From assembly GCA_965644315.1 (NCBI GenBank), contig CBFFRQ010000149.1:1-64000 (forward strand): a stretch of 64,000 bases of DNA. Direction: 5' to 3'. Both the position numbers and the translations under genes were made by a program. The number at the start of each line of letters is the position of its first letter. Positions within the stretch are counted from its first letter, which is position 1. Below, piece by piece: positions 21,099 through 28,702 of this stretch. The stretch comes from Caecitellus pseudoparvulus. Lineage: Eukaryota > Bigyra: Bicosoecida. A model generated the notes under the pieces. The model worked only from the letters and a program-made list of their open reading frames with translations, was not told the origin of the DNA and did no database searches.

Positions 21099-21103
21099 CA
21101 TCC
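21099..21103. repeat. Target site duplication CATCC (left copy, inner element)
   Basis: CATCC lies immediately before the eight-A tip of the inner element and is repeated at 38801-38805. Deleting the inner element with one copy restores the integrase frame. Confidence 0.93.
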
Positions 21104-21521
21104 AAAAAAAAGGGATGGGTGGGTGTTTAGTGTAAAACACCACCCCCCGGTAGATACATACGTAATGCGTGGCTAAAGCCACTATATTTAATGGTTCATT
21201 TTATAGTAATTTAATAGTCAATAAAATATATATTATTTAAGGTATATTTAAAAACAAGAAATAGTAAATTATAGGAAATATAAAAAAGTAATAAGTTAAA
21301 ACATTATTTCCTATTTCCTTAATTTCTCTTTTTTTTATGGATTTTTAAATATTATTATAATTTTCTTAAAATAGACTTTGAGAAAGAAAATATAAGATAT
21401 AGGAAAAGTCTCTCTTAATCGCATGTGTTATACTTTTAGTGAATGAGTAAGTAAATATCTCTCTTAATTGCGGTGTGTGTCCCCTTCAAGAACAATTTAA
21501 ACGCAATATTAAAAAATAAAT
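21104..21521. repeat. Left terminal inverted repeat of the inner element
   Basis: These 418 bp match the reverse complement of 38383-38800 without a difference that I could find. The end is AAAAAAAAGGGATGGGTGGG. A hairpin follows (GGTGTTT at 21122 pairing with AAACACC at 21135). Two copies of TCTCTTAATYGC lie near 21411 and 21460. No gene is present. Confidence 0.95.
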
Positions 21522-21554
21522 AACATAAAAGTGAATTATGTATTAGTAATATAT

Positions 21555-22097
21555 ATGAGTATGAAACCGAAAATTTCTATGAAAAATAGAAAATCATACT
21601 ATAAAAAGGAACTAACATTTAGTAGTAGTAAATCTTTTGTAAGGAATTTTATTATTGAAATTTAAGATGTAGAAGACCTAAAAAATGAAGATTTTTATAT
21701 ACACATAATGTTATATTTTACTCATAAAAAAGAAAGTAATGAAGAATATTTAAATCATATTAAGTTAAATATAGACCTTTATTACAATTTAAGAAAAGTT
21801 TTATCTTCAGATTTACTAAATGATTATTTTCAACAAAGTGAAAATATTAATTTATATGATGAAAGGAATGAATTTAATACAACATATGGTGAACATCGTG
21901 TGAGTAAAGACAATTTTTCATTTGTAGCGTTTAAGTTAGAAAAGAAAAAGCATTTTTATGGATATAATTGCTTAACTGATGATCAATTTAATTGGTTATG
22001 GTTCATTATACATGAGTATATTAGTAGACATATGAAAAGTGGAACTAAAAATTCACGTAGTAGATACATGAACGCAATACTAAAAAATAAAGTATAA
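21555..22097 (+). pseudogene. Unknown inner-element gene with an in-frame stop codon
   Basis: A single frame runs from the ATG at 21555 (MSMKPKISMKNRKSYY) to 22097 and is broken only by TAA at 21663-21665. After the stop, the frame continues through DVEDLKNEDFYIHI into the 129-residue open part that starts at ATG 21708. Either the gene carries a nonsense mutation or the functional protein starts at 21708. I do not recognise the family. The open part has a conserved-looking aromatic segment (DQFNWLWFIIHEYISRHM) and a basic C terminus. It is the first gene after the left terminal repeat, and no ACTTAAAGA box precedes it, unlike the next genes. Confidence 0.6.
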
Positions 22098-22190
22098 GAG
22101 TATAGTATAGGGGTTTAGTGTTTTCCCCCTTTGAGTTTTATAGAATTATCTTCATAATAATTATGAGGAGAATTTAAAAAATAAAAAAAT

Positions 22191-22200
22191 TACTTAAAGA
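22191..22200 (+). promoter_or_regulatory. Early-type promoter box TACTTAAAGA upstream of the inner helicase
   Basis: The box ends 29 bp before the ATG at 22230, the same distance as for the outer helicase. Confidence 0.65.
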
Positions 22201-22229
22201 TAAATTTCGTATTGTAATTATAATAGCAA

Positions 22230-23933
22230 ATGGTCGTATTTAGTGTAATGACAATTAAGAATTTACTTAATGAAAACAAAATAGAAGATGTCAAACAGTA
22301 TGTGCAAAAATACTTTTTTAAGACTACAGATAGTTATTTTTTTAAGAATGTGCAAACTGGGAAATATGATAACTTCAAGCAAAAAGACTTAAGACAATAT
22401 ATCCCAAAAGATTTAACTAATCAAGATTATATTGAAGAGAACAATTTAAAATCAAATAGACAAACAAAATTTAATTTGTTTGATTATATGGTAAGTTCTG
22501 AATTTTGTGATTGTTCCAATAATGTACAATATGGTATATTTCCAGATACAGATGATGATATTGTATCCATTACAAGAAATATTAAGGGTAAAGCCTTAAC
22601 TCAAAAATATTTAAATATGGTTAAACCTTTACCTTTTGATTTAAGTGAATGTAAAGACATAAAAGATAAAGATTTTTTAAAAGAAATTGGAGTTATTGAT
22701 AATCATATTAAGGAAGTACTATGTGGGGGAAATATTGCTATGTTTGAATATTTACGTTTATTTTTTGCTTTTTCAATTGCTGGTGTAAAGGTGCGAAAAG
22801 CAATCTTTATGTTATCAGAAGAGAGAACAGGAAAAGGAATATACTTAAACTTCTTAGATCGTGTGCTTGGCGAAAGAATGCTTAAAACATCCTCAACCGA
22901 AACTATAACAAAGTACACAAAACCATTAGAAGGGGTTGTATTAGTAAATATTGATGAGCTACCAGAACTAAGAGGAAATTTACTTATACAAGATAAACTG
23001 AAAGGATTAATAACTGAAGATAAATTTGATTGCCGTGATATGTACAGTGTAGGATACACTCAAACAAATACATTTAACATAATTATAACGACAAATATTG
23101 AAGGATCAATTAATTTGAGTCAATCAAACAAAGAGCGGTATATATGCCCCGATGTATCAGACCATCGTAAAGGTGATTTTAAGTATTTCCAAAGTGTCAT
23201 TAAGGCTATGAATTGTAAGGGGGTAATACCTGCATATTTTAATCATATGAGAAAGCTTTATGAAGAAAACAAAGATTTTAATTTTGATATTATGCCAAAT
23301 TCAAGAACAAGGGATGAAAAAATTATATCTGCTCTTCCTCCTTTATACAAGTATATCAAAGATGAATTTATATTTAATAATGCTGATATGGATATAGAAT
23401 GCAAGCAATTATTGGATGAATACAATACGAACGCAAAATTTAAAATGACCCTTCATAGATTACATAAAGATTTAAAAAAGATAGGTATTATTAAAACTAC
23501 TGTATCTGTAAATGGTTCAACAAAGAGAAAATTTATTGTACCTGTTGAAACATTACGCAAAATATTTATAAGTAAAAGATGGTATGACCCAGAAATAGAA
23601 GATGATGAAGCACCAGAAGAAGAGGTATCAGTTGATGACATGGATTATATTAAAGTTTTGTATGCAAAACATCCTGAAAAGTTCAAAGAGTTTATGTCAA
23701 TTTTAGAAGGGAAGAAACCAAAACCAATAACAGTAGAATCAAAAAAATCAAAACCAAAAAAAGTTAAATTATCTGAAAACAAGAAAATATTCAAGAAAGA
23801 AAAGGAAGCCAAAGCAAAAGCAAAGAAAGAGAAAACAGAAAAGGAAATTAAAGAATACAAAAAGAAAGCAACAAAAGCAAGTAAGAACGGAAAATTAATA
23901 ACTAAAGAAAATGATAATTTAGGAATTTTTTAA
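22230..23933 (+). CDS. SF3 / D5-like viral helicase (inner element)
   Basis: The 567-residue protein has a superfamily-3-like ATPase core. The P-loop (SEERTGKGI, about residues 196-204) lacks the usual first Gly but keeps TGK. Walker B is LVNIDELPE (~239), and the sensor strand NIIITTNIEG (~283) ends in the typical Asn. A Cys-containing segment (FCDCSNN, ~90) precedes the core. The C-terminal ~90 residues are almost entirely Lys/Glu/Ala, a nucleic-acid-binding type tail like that of the outer helicase. It probably drives replication of the inner element together with the polymerase at 24366. The start could also be the second Met (MTIKNLL, residue 7). Confidence 0.85.
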   Translation: MVVFSVMTIKNLLNENKIEDVKQYVQKYFFKTTDSYFFKNVQTGKYDNFKQKDLRQYIPKDLTNQDYIEENNLKSNRQTKFNLFDYMVSSEFCDCSNNVQYGIFPDTDDDIVSITRNIKGKALTQKYLNMVKPLPFDLSECKDIKDKDFLKEIGVIDNHIKEVLCGGNIAMFEYLRLFFAFSIAGVKVRKAIFMLSEERTGKGIYLNFLDRVLGERMLKTSSTETITKYTKPLEGVVLVNIDELPELRGNLLIQDKLKGLITEDKFDCRDMYSVGYTQTNTFNIIITTNIEGSINLSQSNKERYICPDVSDHRKGDFKYFQSVIKAMNCKGVIPAYFNHMRKLYEENKDFNFDIMPNSRTRDEKIISALPPLYKYIKDEFIFNNADMDIECKQLLDEYNTNAKFKMTLHRLHKDLKKIGIIKTTVSVNGSTKRKFIVPVETLRKIFISKRWYDPEIEDDEAPEEEVSVDDMDYIKVLYAKHPEKFKEFMSILEGKKPKPITVESKKSKPKKVKLSENKKIFKKEKEAKAKAKKEKTEKEIKEYKKKATKASKNGKLITKENDNLGIF

Positions 23934-23939
23934 TTAAAT

Positions 23940-23949
23940 GACCTAAGGA
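23940..23949 (+). promoter_or_regulatory. Variant early-type promoter box GACCTAAGGA
   Basis: This variant sits 28 bp before the ATG at 23978 in the position held by ACTTAAAGA at neighbouring genes. Confidence 0.45.
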
Positions 23950-23977
23950 TAAATTACGTATTTACGATATAATAGAT

Positions 23978-24322
23978 ATGGTAAATATGAATAAGTATAT
24001 TGTAAGAAGAAATGAAGAGAAGGTAGGAGGACATACTCAACATGATATGTATATTGAAGCAAAGGATGGAGAAGAAATAAATTTTGATACCATCAAAGAA
24101 CTATATGGTCATATTGTCCCAAAGATAGATAAAAAATATGATGTTGATGAACTTGTTGTACTTGGACTTCGTAAAGATGGCATTATGAATATTAAAGGGT
24201 ATGGATCAACTATTGCCGAAACATTAGATAATTTAGATGAGTACCTAAATGGTAAGGTAAAAGTACAATCAAAGTTTCAATCTGTAAGATCATTAACTAT
24301 TTCATGGTTAGTGGAAGAATAA
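23978..24322 (+). CDS. Unknown small protein between helicase and polymerase (inner)
   Basis: This is an unrecognised protein of 114 residues (112 if the second Met is used) with alternating charged and hydrophobic strands and no membrane segment. It occupies the same slot as 19203-19634 in the outer element. Shared features are weak: a region predicted to be mostly beta, then LDNLDEYLNGK, comparable with QDYDEYLQSK in the outer protein. It is likely an accessory of the replication module, though the sequence shows no defining motif. Confidence 0.7.
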   Translation: MVNMNKYIVRRNEEKVGGHTQHDMYIEAKDGEEINFDTIKELYGHIVPKIDKKYDVDELVVLGLRKDGIMNIKGYGSTIAETLDNLDEYLNGKVKVQSKFQSVRSLTISWLVEE

Positions 24323-24333
24323 ATTAATAAAAT

Positions 24334-24343
24334 GACTTAAAGA
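24334..24343 (+). promoter_or_regulatory. Early-type promoter box GACTTAAAGA upstream of the inner polymerase
   Basis: The box ends 22 bp before the ATG at 24366. Confidence 0.6.
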
Positions 24344-24365
24344 TAAGATTAGTATTTTATAATAT

Positions 24366-25604
24366 ATGATAGTATATTATAAAGACTCAGTATCAAGAAC
24401 TTATTTTTCATATGATGGAGGAAAGGTAAAGAAGAGCTATAAAAAAGCAAATGGGTATGAGATGTTAAAGAGCTTTGGAATAGATGCAGATGAAAACGGA
24501 CTCATAGAGTATTATGAAAAGATTCAAGAATATTCGAATGAATTAGAAAAATACTTATCCAATATACCAAGTACACGAAATCCTAAAAGAATGTTATTTA
24601 AAGGACTGGATCTAAGATTCTTTAAAAAGGATGGATGTAATACCTCACTAATGAATACTTTACTGAGCAATACACGCAAAGATAAGAAGAATTTGAAATC
24701 CTATGAACATATGACATATGAAGAATATAAATTTATGGATCAATCATACGATTCAGGTTTAATTGCAGGTACACCATACAAAGGTAAAGTATATGCTTAT
24801 GATCAAAAGAAATTTTATTCAATGACTTATGGATGTAGAAAAAGAAATTTTAAGTTTCCAGTAAAAAGAGGAAGATTTGAAACATTAACAGAGACACCCG
24901 AAAAGTTTGAATATGGATATTATCATATTAAAGTTGTTTCATCGGATCCAAGAGCAAAATTTCTTATTGGCTTTTCTAAGAAAAATTATTATGATCATTT
25001 TACATTGAATAAACTGAAATTTTTTCGTGATTGGGTCGGCCTAAATCTTAAATGGGAAATTATACAGGATGGTAAACCAAATGCTTTAATATATGATAAT
25101 GATACATTAGTAGATTCACATATTATTTTTGGATGGTATCAAGATATACTAATGAAAGCAAATGATAAATTACCAAAGAACCCTCTTATTAAGTTTATGT
25201 TAAATAATATGTTTGGATATCAAAAAATTAAACATCGGCCAATTTATAGAAAACTATCAAGTATTCAAAGCAAAACCGAAGAGGAACAAAAAAATATTTT
25301 ACCAATTCTTAGTAAGTCTTATGTAAACAAGAAAGGTGAACGTGTGTATTATACAGTAAAAAGAGAGCGTATATTCTTATATACAACTGCAAGAATGGGA
25401 TATTTTCTACCTGCCACTTGTAGAGCTAAGATGTCAAATTTAATAGCTCCAATTCTTGATGATGTAGTAAGGATATATATTGATGGTTTCATATGTAAAA
25501 AGAATCATGATGAAGTAATAACAAAGTTTATTTGTCAGGATCATAAGTACCACAATAAGACAATAGATATTAAAAGCTCACAAACAATTTACTTTTTGGA
25601 TTGA
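24366..25604 (+). CDS. Short family-B-like DNA polymerase (inner)
   Basis: This 412-residue protein is a homologue of the outer polymerase and has the same N-terminal layout (SYDGGK, NGYEM, then GLIAG). Polymerase-type motifs are AYDQKKFYSM (motif A position, ~143), NNMFGYQK (motif B position, ~279) and DDVVRIYIDGFI (motif C position, ~365-376). No exonuclease motifs are present. The conserved YIDG in two divergent copies argues that the single-Asp motif C is a property of the family and not a mutation. It is transcribed from an early-type box and its last 16 bp overlap the convergent integrase gene. Confidence 0.75.
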   Translation: MIVYYKDSVSRTYFSYDGGKVKKSYKKANGYEMLKSFGIDADENGLIEYYEKIQEYSNELEKYLSNIPSTRNPKRMLFKGLDLRFFKKDGCNTSLMNTLLSNTRKDKKNLKSYEHMTYEEYKFMDQSYDSGLIAGTPYKGKVYAYDQKKFYSMTYGCRKRNFKFPVKRGRFETLTETPEKFEYGYYHIKVVSSDPRAKFLIGFSKKNYYDHFTLNKLKFFRDWVGLNLKWEIIQDGKPNALIYDNDTLVDSHIIFGWYQDILMKANDKLPKNPLIKFMLNNMFGYQKIKHRPIYRKLSSIQSKTEEEQKNILPILSKSYVNKKGERVYYTVKRERIFLYTTARMGYFLPATCRAKMSNLIAPILDDVVRIYIDGFICKKNHDEVITKFICQDHKYHNKTIDIKSSQTIYFLD

Positions 25605-26599
25605 TTCTTCTTTTTTTCTTCATATTCCTTTACTATATCTGGAACTTGTTTTTTAATTCTTATTTTGTTTTCCCAAGTTGCATTTTTCTTAGGAAAACCT
25701 TTCCACCATACTTTATATTGTCCTCTCCTATCATCTATTATTTCTCTGACTTCAAATGTTTCTTCACCACTGGCTAGTTTAAGTTCTGATTCTGCAAATG
25801 ATACATTTGGTAAATAATTTAATTGATATCGTACTGGAACATTTCCTTTATATGCCAGTATTTGTTTAATTTTTCTAGCTTTCTTACTAAATCTTCTATC
25901 TCCTGTTCTAAATCCTCCTTGAACGGGATTTCCTAATGAATCTTCGGCCTGAGATGGTGTCAGCTTATAATATACAAGATCACCTATTTTAAATTTTGGA
26001 GAGATCATCTTAATTTTTGCAAATTTAAATTTGTTTGGTTCAACTTTTCTTATTTTGTTTAATTTAGTTCTTACCTGAGATAAAATATCTGTCCATTCTC
26101 TATAAGGTTTATTAGTTTCTTCTTCTTTTTTGTTCATGTATCCATTAAATAGTCTTCCAAGTGTTTTATTTAATCTTTCCACATTTGCCATTTGCTGGTG
26201 TCTTCCTTTCATTGCTGTTTTTTTTAAAATTGATTCATCAAATAGAAATTTGGCAAAATCACCTTTAAACTCTCCTCCTCCATCTGTTCTTATACTTGCT
26301 TCTGGTAAATTAATATGTTTTCGTTTAATCATCTTTTTAAATGCACCTAAAACAGTATTTGGTCTTTTAGTTTTTAGTGGTTCAATATCAAATTCATTAG
26401 TCCATAAATCAACAACAACTAATAAATATTTAAATCCTTCTTTGGTCTTTGGTAGCTCTAATAAATCAGCTTGAAAATTATAATCTTCTTCAGGATAGAT
26501 TACCCCTTTAACTTTTGTAAACTGAGTTTCTTTAGGTTGTGGTTTAGTAAAAGTCTCATCAATTCCCAATTCAGATATTAACTCTTTTATTTTGCTCAT
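25589..26599 (-). CDS. Retroviral-type integrase with C-terminal chromodomain (inner)
   Basis: The 336-residue enzyme has the rve catalytic triad: Asp in ADLLELP (~45), Asp in RTDGGGEF (~104) and Glu in NVERLNK, 35 positions after the second Asp. The middle part resembles the DNA-binding region of Polinton integrases (KFKIGDLVYYKL). The last ~60 residues form a chromodomain (VREIIDD, YKVWWKGFPKKNATWEN). The enzyme presumably made the CATCC duplication when this element entered the outer one. The chromodomain may steer insertion to chromatin marks, as proposed for chromointegrases. The gene is complete. It faces the polymerase gene, as in the outer element. Confidence 0.92.
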   Translation of the reverse strand: MSKIKELISELGIDETFTKPQPKETQFTKVKGVIYPEEDYNFQADLLELPKTKEGFKYLLVVVDLWTNEFDIEPLKTKRPNTVLGAFKKMIKRKHINLPEASIRTDGGGEFKGDFAKFLFDESILKKTAMKGRHQQMANVERLNKTLGRLFNGYMNKKEEETNKPYREWTDILSQVRTKLNKIRKVEPNKFKFAKIKMISPKFKIGDLVYYKLTPSQAEDSLGNPVQGGFRTGDRRFSKKARKIKQILAYKGNVPVRYQLNYLPNVSFAESELKLASGEETFEVREIIDDRRGQYKVWWKGFPKKNATWENKIRIKKQVPDIVKEYEEKKKNQSKK

Positions 26600-26620
26600 T
26601 ATATAATTAATTAATAAAAT

Positions 26621-26630
26621 AACTTAAACA
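26621..26630 (+). promoter_or_regulatory. Variant early-type box AACTTAAACA
   Basis: The box sits 28 bp before the ATG at 26659 and inside the 59-bp divergent gap to the integrase start. Confidence 0.4.
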
Positions 26631-26658
26631 TAAAATGCGTTTTAAGGAATAAACTAAA

Positions 26659-26967
26659 ATGAAAATTGTTAATGCGAGATATTGTACTTTAAATGGAAAG
26701 CTATTGACTTGTCCCAGACAGAACACATCTATCAGATTTGAAGATAAAGAATTAATTCTAACATTCACAACTCCCTTATTTATAACTAACGTTCATGCAT
26801 ATGATTTTAAGAGCTGTGTAGAGGTAGATTCAGCAAGCTATAATGTAATACTAAATTTTCCAGATATTGGAGTATCACTTGTTTATAAGTTTACTAAATC
26901 AGGATTTGAAAAAATTAATGATGCAATTAATGAGAGATTAAAACTTATTGGTGAATCAGAAAAATAA
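26659..26967 (+). CDS. Unknown 102-residue protein (inner)
   Basis: This protein is not recognised. It begins MKIVNARYCTLNGK and is predicted to be mostly beta in its first 80 residues, with a C-terminal helix (FEKINDAINERLKLI). It has no signal peptide or membrane segment. It is divergent from the integrase and preceded by a variant early-type box, so early expression is possible. Confidence 0.65.
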   Translation: MKIVNARYCTLNGKLLTCPRQNTSIRFEDKELILTFTTPLFITNVHAYDFKSCVEVDSASYNVILNFPDIGVSLVYKFTKSGFEKINDAINERLKLIGESEK

Positions 26968-27022
26968 CTCAATTTATTATTTCAAGAAGCAAAACATAAT
27001 TATTTATATTTTGTTTCAAGTA

Positions 27023-27202
27023 CTATTCTTTCATTTTATTTTGATCATCCAATACATCAATAATTATTTTTATTCCAAAAGTTTCAATGAGATCTTTTGT
27101 ATTCTGTTCAATGATTTTTTCTCTTTTTTCTTGAATGGCTTTCGTCATAATGGAATACCAGATGCCATTGTGTTTTCTCCTTTGCTTTGATCTTGAAATC
27201 AT
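27023..27202 (-). CDS. Small unknown protein (inner)
   Basis: The ATG at 27202 (MISRSKQRRKHNG) lies directly after a TATATAA stretch and gives 59 residues. An upstream start at 27253 would overlap the divergent neighbour. The product is basic at the N terminus and has an amphipathic helix (EKREKIIEQNTKDLIETFG). The function is unknown, and it could be spurious. Confidence 0.45.
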   Translation of the reverse strand: MISRSKQRRKHNGIWYSIMTKAIQEKREKIIEQNTKDLIETFGIKIIIDVLDDQNKMKE

Positions 27203-27222
27203 ATTATATAAGTAATATATAA

Positions 27223-27696
27223 ATGACAGAATTTTCAAAAACTGTTTATTCAATGACAGAATTTAAAAAAGACTTTGAAACATGTATGAATATGTTTGAT
27301 TACATTCTTTATAAAGTAAAAGATTCTCCATTAGAAGATAGAATTGATATGAGTTTGAGAACAAGACAAGAGAACTTACAACATTTATTTAATGTCTATC
27401 ATGATTGCGTAAAAATAGATGAGTACAAGAGTGATTGTAATTTAATAAGATGTAGAATTAAGCGATTATCTGAAGAAGATGATAAAGACTTTAGGAGAGA
27501 GTACAACAGACTATACACATACAGACTAAGAAAGGAAATTACATTAGAACATTGGAAAGATATTTATGAAAGATTGAAAAAGAAATATAGGAGAAAAGGA
27601 AGGGATAGAGAAGCTAGAAGAAAGAGAATTGAAAGGCAAGATAAATTAGATTTTGATAAATGGACTAAAATGAAAAAAATAACAATGATAATATAA
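27223..27696 (+). CDS. Unknown basic helical protein (inner)
   Basis: The 157-residue product is rich in Arg, Lys, Asp and Glu and is predicted to be wholly helical. The C-terminal half is strongly basic (KKKYRRKGRDREARRKRIER), which suggests nucleic-acid or core-protein binding. It starts just after a TATATAA stretch. No homologue was recognised in the outer element. Confidence 0.65.
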   Translation: MTEFSKTVYSMTEFKKDFETCMNMFDYILYKVKDSPLEDRIDMSLRTRQENLQHLFNVYHDCVKIDEYKSDCNLIRCRIKRLSEEDDKDFRREYNRLYTYRLRKEITLEHWKDIYERLKKKYRRKGRDREARRKRIERQDKLDFDKWTKMKKITMII

Positions 27697-27770
27697 TAAT
27701 ATAGTTTTTTAAGAAGCAAAATATAATTATTTATATTTTGTTTTAAATAAAAGTTCTTTGAAAGTCCTTT

Positions 27771-28334
27771 TCAGAATTTATTACGCAATTTGAACGTGGT
27801 GCGAATGACAGAATAAAGAGTATCATAACTATCAAAAATATTTAGTACGTCCTCACTACAAGCACTAATTAGTTCCATTCTTTTACGTTCCATTTCTGCT
27901 ACATTTGCAGTATTACGACCTTCACATATTGATTTAAAAAGCGAGTTTGAAGGTGTCAGAACAGCAATGTTTGATTCATCAACACCAAGATACTTTGCTT
28001 CACCAATAGAGGAACAAATCAAAATTAGTTTGTAATCTTTCAAATCCTTTTTTACTTTATCTACATATTCCTTAGCTTTCATTAAATAATTAATATCTGC
28101 GTTTGTATCACCATCAACAGCGACAGATTGGCCAACATCAATTAAATAGACACCTGAATCTGCTTTAAGTTTGTTTGCCAGTGTAGATTTTCCAGTCATG
28201 CAACTCATAACAATAGCACCAAATCTAATTTTAGACCATTTCTTCTTTTTTGATTTTCCAAAACATGAATAAGCGGTTTTAGCACCAATTGATACCAAAC
28301 CAGCACCTAAAATTAATGCATTTTCCATTTCCAT
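27771..28334 (-). CDS. Conserved P-loop protein with hydrophobic N terminus (inner)
   Basis: This 187-residue protein begins with a short hydrophobic stretch (ALILGAGLVSIGAKTAYS), a possible membrane anchor. It then has a P-loop strand, FGAIVMSCMTGKSTLANKL, like those of small nucleotide kinases, a strand ending in LIDVG, and LILICSSIGEAKYLGV in the Walker B region. It ends with LYSVIRTTFKLRNKF. The outer element has an equally long homologue at 40220-40783 with a nearly identical C terminus. A nucleotide-kinase-like or membrane-associated NTPase role is inferred; I do not recognise a named family. Confidence 0.75.
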   Translation of the reverse strand: MEMENALILGAGLVSIGAKTAYSCFGKSKKKKWSKIRFGAIVMSCMTGKSTLANKLKADSGVYLIDVGQSVAVDGDTNADINYLMKAKEYVDKVKKDLKDYKLILICSSIGEAKYLGVDESNIAVLTPSNSLFKSICEGRNTANVAEMERKRMELISACSEDVLNIFDSYDTLYSVIRTTFKLRNKF

Positions 28335-28380
28335 AAATATATTATAGTAAGAGAAAAAAACTATATTTCCATAAATATAA

Positions 28381-28665
28381 TCATTTTTTATTAAAGAAGA
28401 ATTGCTTATTATATGCTTTCATTGCATCTTTTAAGTTTGTCTCATCACCCCATAAAATATAATATGATAAGTATCCTGCTCTTTTTGGGTCTTTAGTTTC
28501 TAAATCTCTTTCATGTCTGGCTCTATAATTCTTTCTTTTCTCTTTGTCCTTGTGGTCAATAAATGTGCTACCTTCCTTTTGTCCAAATGAAGTTTTTGAA
28601 CCATCTTTAAATATAGCTGTAAATCTTTTATCCTTTCTTGCTGATGGTATTATATCTAGAATCAT
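28381..28665 (-). CDS. Small conserved viral protein (DUF5754-like, inner)
   Basis: The 94-residue product starts MILDIIPSARKDKRFTAIF and contains TSFGQKEGSTFIDHKDKEKR, DPKRAGYLSYYILWG and LKDAMKAYNKQFF. The outer element has a close homologue at 41980-42255. Small proteins with the FGQ...YIDHKD...R..Y..RH pattern are recurrent in nucleocytoviruses and virophages (DUF5754 is my tentative family name). Its role is unknown. It sits between the P-loop gene and the fibre gene in the inner element, and at the end of the virion gene block in the outer. Confidence 0.75.
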   Translation of the reverse strand: MILDIIPSARKDKRFTAIFKDGSKTSFGQKEGSTFIDHKDKEKRKNYRARHERDLETKDPKRAGYLSYYILWGDETNLKDAMKAYNKQFFFNKK

Positions 28666-28702
28666 ATATACTTATACTACAAATTTTATTTTATATTTAA
28701 AT

